DNA from: Linyphia triangularis
Taxonomy: Eukaryota > Arthropoda > Arachnida > Araneae > Linyphiidae
NCBI GenBank assembly: GCA_963978545.1
Contig: OZ021722.1
Location: 112,062,827 to 112,126,826 of the forward strand
Length of the DNA stretch: 64,000 bases
Direction: 5' to 3'
Of the stretch, positions 60,891-64,000 are shown in pieces; position 1 is the first letter of the stretch, and every line of letters begins with the position of its first letter. The position numbers and the translations under genes were made by a program. The notes below the pieces were generated by a model. That model worked only from the letters and a program-made list of their open reading frames with translations, did not search any database and was not told the origin of the DNA.

Positions 60891-61295
60891 TGTGTCTGCT
60901 AGGCGAGCCGATCGAACACGTTCTGTGTTGGAGACTCTCGCCGCTTCCAAATTGTCTCGGCCTCTGTGCGAGCCTCTCGACCTCCGCGTCGAGCAGGTGT
61001 AACGCAGTCGCAATGAACGAAGAAAAGGGTTCTCTGCCATTGTGCCCTACGCACCGAAAAAGCTCGACGCCTCCGAAAACTCGCCCCGCTGCGAAAGAAG
61101 CAGTCGGGGACGTCGTGAGTACCGAACCGTCTAGAGAATTACATGTTAAAAATTCGATTCGAGAAGTGACGCGGGGCCCATCTCGGGCCCCCCGCGGCCC
61201 GCCGACACGTGGGCCGCGACTCGAAGAATTGGATTCGGCGGAGAAATCCCCGAACGAAAAGTTTCCACCCTCGAAAGCGGGTCGGTTACGAAAGA
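60885..61295 (+). other. Probable 5' external transcribed spacer
   Basis: A GC-rich stretch (e.g. GCGGGGCCCATCTCGGGCCC near 61173, which can form a stem) ending at the 18S start. Open frames here, on both strands, come from composition only. Confidence 0.65.
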
Positions 61296-63049
61296 TACCT
61301 GGTTGATCCTGCCAGTAGTCATATGCTTGTCTCAAAGATTAAGCCATGCATGTCTAAGTACATGCCGTATTAAGGCGAAACCGCGAATGGCTCATTAAAT
61401 CAGTTATGGTTCCTTGGATCGTACTTTACTACTTGGATAACTGTGGCAATTCTAGAGCTAATACATGCAGCAGAGCTCCGACCTTCGGGGACGAGCGCTT
61501 TTATTAGACCAAAACCAATCGGGCCTCGTGTCCGTGAACTGTGGTGACTCTGTATAACTTTGGGCTGATCGCACGGGCTCGTCCCGGCGACGTATCTTTC
61601 AAGTGTCTGCCTTATCAACTGTCGATGGTAGGTTACGCGCCTACCATGGTTGTAACGGGTGACGGGGAATCAGGGTTCGATTCCGGAGAGGGAGCCTGAG
61701 AAACGGCTACCACATCCAAGGAAGGCAGCAGGCGCGCAAATTACCCACTCCCGGAACGGGGAGGTAGTGACGAAAAATAACAATACGGGACTCTTTTGAG
61801 ACCCCGTAATTGGAATGAGTACACTCTAAATCCTTTAACGATTATCCATTGGAGGGCAAGTCTAGTGCCAGCAGCCGCGGTAATTCTAGCTCCAATAGCG
61901 TATATTAAAGTTGTTGCGGTTAAAAAGCTCGTAGTTGGATCTCAGTTCCAGACGGATGGTCCGCCTACCGGCGGTCACTGTCCGTTCTGAACAGGCCAGC
62001 CGGTTTCCCCTGATGATCTTCACCGGTTGTCTCGGGTGACCGGCAAGTTTACTTTGAAAAAATTAGAGTGCTCAAAGCAGGCGCGACGCCTGGATAATGG
62101 TGCATGGAATAATGGAATAGGACCTCGGTTCTATTTTGTTGGTTTTCGGAACGCGAGGTAATGATTAAGAGGGACAGACGGGGGCATCCGTACTGCGACG
62201 CTAGAGGTGAAATTCTTGGACCGTCGCAAGACGAACTACTGCGAAAGCATTTGCCAAGAATGTTTCCATTAATCAAGAACGAAAGTTAGAGGCTCGAAGG
62301 CGATCAGATACCGCCCTAGTTCTAACCATAAACGATGCCAGCCAGCGATCCGGCTGTGTTCCTCAAATGACACGCCGGGCAGCTTCCGGGAAACCAAAGC
62401 TTTTGGGTTCCGGGGGAAGTATGGTTGCAAAGCTGAAACTTAAAGGAATTGACGGAAGGCCACACAAGGTGTGGAGCCTGCGGCTTAATTTGACTCAACA
62501 CGCGAAAACTCACCTGGCCCGGACACAGGAAGGATTGACAGATTGAGAGCTCTTTCTTGATTCTGTGGGTGGTGGTGCATGGCCGCTCTTAGTTGGTGGA
62601 GCGATTTGTCTGGTTAATTCCGTTAACGAACGAGACTCTAGCCTGCTAAATAGACGTTCCGATCCTCCGAGTCGGACGTTCTTCTTAGAGGGACGGGCGG
62701 CGTTTAGCCGCACGAAACAGAGCAATAGCAGGTCTGTGATGCCCTTTGATGTCCGGGGCCGCACGCGCGCTACATTGAAGGAACCAGCGTGTGCTTTCCC
62801 TGTCCGACAGGACTGGGTAACCCGTTGAACCTCCTTCGTGCTGGGGATAGCAAATTGTAATTGTTTTGCTTGAACGAGGAACACCTAGTAAGCGTGAGTC
62901 ATCAGCTCATGTTGATTATGTCCCTGGCCTTTGTTCACACCGCCCGTCGCTACTACCGATTGAATGATTTAGTGAGGTCTTCGGACTGGCGCTCGGATTG
63001 GCTTTCGGGTCGAGCCGACGTGCCGGAAAGATGACCAAACTTGATCATT

Positions 63050-63107
<58 letters not shown>
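61296..63107 (+). rRNA. 18S rRNA, complete
   Basis: Starts TACCTGGTTGATCCTGCCAG and ends GGAAGGATCATTA; about 1812 nt, a normal metazoan length. All landmarks are present in order: GTGCCAGCAGCCGCGGTAAT (61865), the V4 loop, GAGGTGAAATTCTTGGACC (62203), AAACTTAAAGGAATTGACGG (62436), a GGGCCGCACGCGCGCTAC-type helix (62757), TTGTTCACACCGCCCGTCGC (62932) and GTCGTAACAAGGTTTCCGTA (63064). No insertion is seen. It forms the decoding (small) ribosomal subunit and is made by Pol I with 5.8S and 28S. Confidence 0.99.
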
Positions 63108-63463
63108 TCGAAATCGATTCCCCTCTTGGGAGTTGTTTTGAAAAACTCTCCTCTCTCTCCCCTCCCCGGGAGTCCGAGGAAAGGAGCCTGCACCCGTCGG
63201 ACGGCGGTGGAGAGGTCTCCGTTCGAACGCACTGCGACGCCTTACCGAGGGTGTGCCTACTTTGTTCCCGGCCGCGTTTTCGGCAGGAGGGATGTCTTCT
63301 CTTCTCGTTTAATGAGAGGGGGAGGCTAGGCTTGAAGAGCTGCGTCGCAGAACGCACCGCACCGAAGGCGTCCTCTTCCGACTCCGGTCGGAAGTGTCTC
63401 TTTAAATTGAAAAATTCGAACGCACTACGACGAGCTCCTTAGGGAGCGAGTCATAAAAAAAAA
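63108..63463 (+). other. ITS1
   Basis: About 355 bp between 18S and 5.8S. It has the repeated word TTCGAACGCACTRCGACG (63222 and 63415), suggesting an internal duplication. Confidence 0.95.
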
Positions 63464-63623
63464 AATTACAACTCTGAACAGTGGATCACTCGGCTCACGG
63501 GTCGATGAAGAACGCAGCCAGCTGCGAGATTTGGTGTGAATTGCAGGACACATTGAGCACTGATTTTTCGAACGCACATTGCGGCCTCGGGTCCTACCCG
63601 GGGCCTCGCCTGTCTGAGGGTCG
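63464..63623 (+). rRNA. 5.8S rRNA
   Basis: About 160 nt. Conserved landmarks: GTGGATCACTCGGCTCACGG, GATGAAGAACGCAGCCAGC, GTGTGAATTGCAGGACACAT, TTCGAACGCACATTGCGGCC and CGCCTGTCTGAGGGTCG. The exact 5' end is uncertain by a few bases after the A-tract. Confidence 0.97.
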
Positions 63624-63862
63624 GATAAGACTTGCCTAGGAAATTCGTTTCCAATTGGCCGCACCGGAAGACTCGTTTTCCGCCGGCTCAAGTAAGTAGA
63701 AACGGAATCCTCACCGGTCGAAAGAAGCGTCGCCGATGTGCACGCCCGTCGGCTGGAGAAGACGAGTGCTTTCTCCGCCTTGACGGGCCTTCGGTTCGAT
63801 GCTGGCACGACCGCCTTTCCGTCCTTCCTCCGTTTTCGGATGGGAGAAAAAATATTTATTGT
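63624..63862 (+). other. ITS2
   Basis: About 240 bp between 5.8S and 28S; short, in line with chelicerate-like rDNA. Confidence 0.93.
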
Positions 63863-64000
63863 CGACCTCAGATCAGACGAGATGACCCGCTGAATTTAAG
63901 CATATAAATAAGCGGAGGAAAAGAAACCAACAGGGATTCCCCGAGTAATGGCGAACGAAACGGGAAGAGCCCAGCGCCGAATCCCCCGCTCGCAAGGGCG
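63863..64000 (+). rRNA. 28S rRNA, 5' end (runs off the window)
   Basis: Starts CGACCTCAGATCAGACGAGA and continues TGACCCGCTGAATTTAAGCA, GCGGAGGAAAAGAAACCAAC and TAATGGCGAACGAAACGGGA, the standard 5' end. Confidence 0.98.

Larger units (their letters stand above)
52196..61295 (+). other. rDNA intergenic spacer with 5' ETS (~9.1 kb)
   Basis: Runs from the 28S end to the 18S start in the same orientation. The left third has subrepeats and T-rich tracts, the middle holds mobile elements, and the last 600 bp rises sharply in GC as expected for the transcribed spacer. It is long for an arthropod spacer, because transposable elements have inserted. Confidence 0.85.

Noticed and set aside
60365..63900. 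Many ORFs over the ETS, 18S, ITS and 28S
   Set aside because: They lie on rRNA genes and transcribed spacers.

Overview
The window is nuclear DNA from an animal. It holds a standard eukaryotic rDNA order (18S, ITS1, 5.8S, ITS2, start of 28S) at the right end. The rest is AT-rich, intron-like sequence packed with degraded transposable elements. The rRNA sequences, the short GC-rich ITSs and the element types look like an arthropod, probably a chelicerate; the species is an inference I cannot confirm. I find no intact host protein-coding gene.

Layout. 1-1332: AT-rich DNA with no gene. 1333-29260: a head-to-tail array of eight units (about 3.42, 3.46, 4 x 3.988, 3.47 and a partial 1.6 kb). Every unit carries a 139-nt exon-like fragment, with splice signals, that encodes the ATPase signature region of the condensin subunit SMC2. 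Units 1-7 also carry, on the minus strand, the same internally deleted Copia retrotransposon remnant with its 233-bp LTR. Units 3-6 share a further 514-bp internal duplication and form an ABAB higher-order repeat of 7976 bp. Unit 8 lacks Copia and keeps an SMC2 codon that is a stop in the other seven.

29261-51643: TE-rich DNA. It holds pieces of a decayed LINE on the minus strand, with a 28S rDNA fragment flanked by 16-bp direct repeats lodged in it; a 1.4-kb foldback; a 36-bp minisatellite; a ~140-bp tandem repeat interrupted by a solo LTR; a piggyBac-type MITE; a second Copia remnant; and hAT-like non-autonomous elements.

51644-64000: ribosomal DNA. The 3' ~550 bp of a 28S gene starts abruptly from non-rDNA. 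A ~9.1-kb intergenic spacer follows, with 41-bp promoter-like subrepeats near the 28S end, related motifs near the 18S end, a foldback carrying a nested MITE, and a SINE. Then come a candidate Pol I start and 5'ETS, the complete 18S, ITS1, 5.8S, ITS2 and the first ~138 bp of 28S. The window therefore seems to straddle one edge of an rDNA array. The features do not form a metabolic or regulatory pathway; the main story is how repeats arose, nested and spread.
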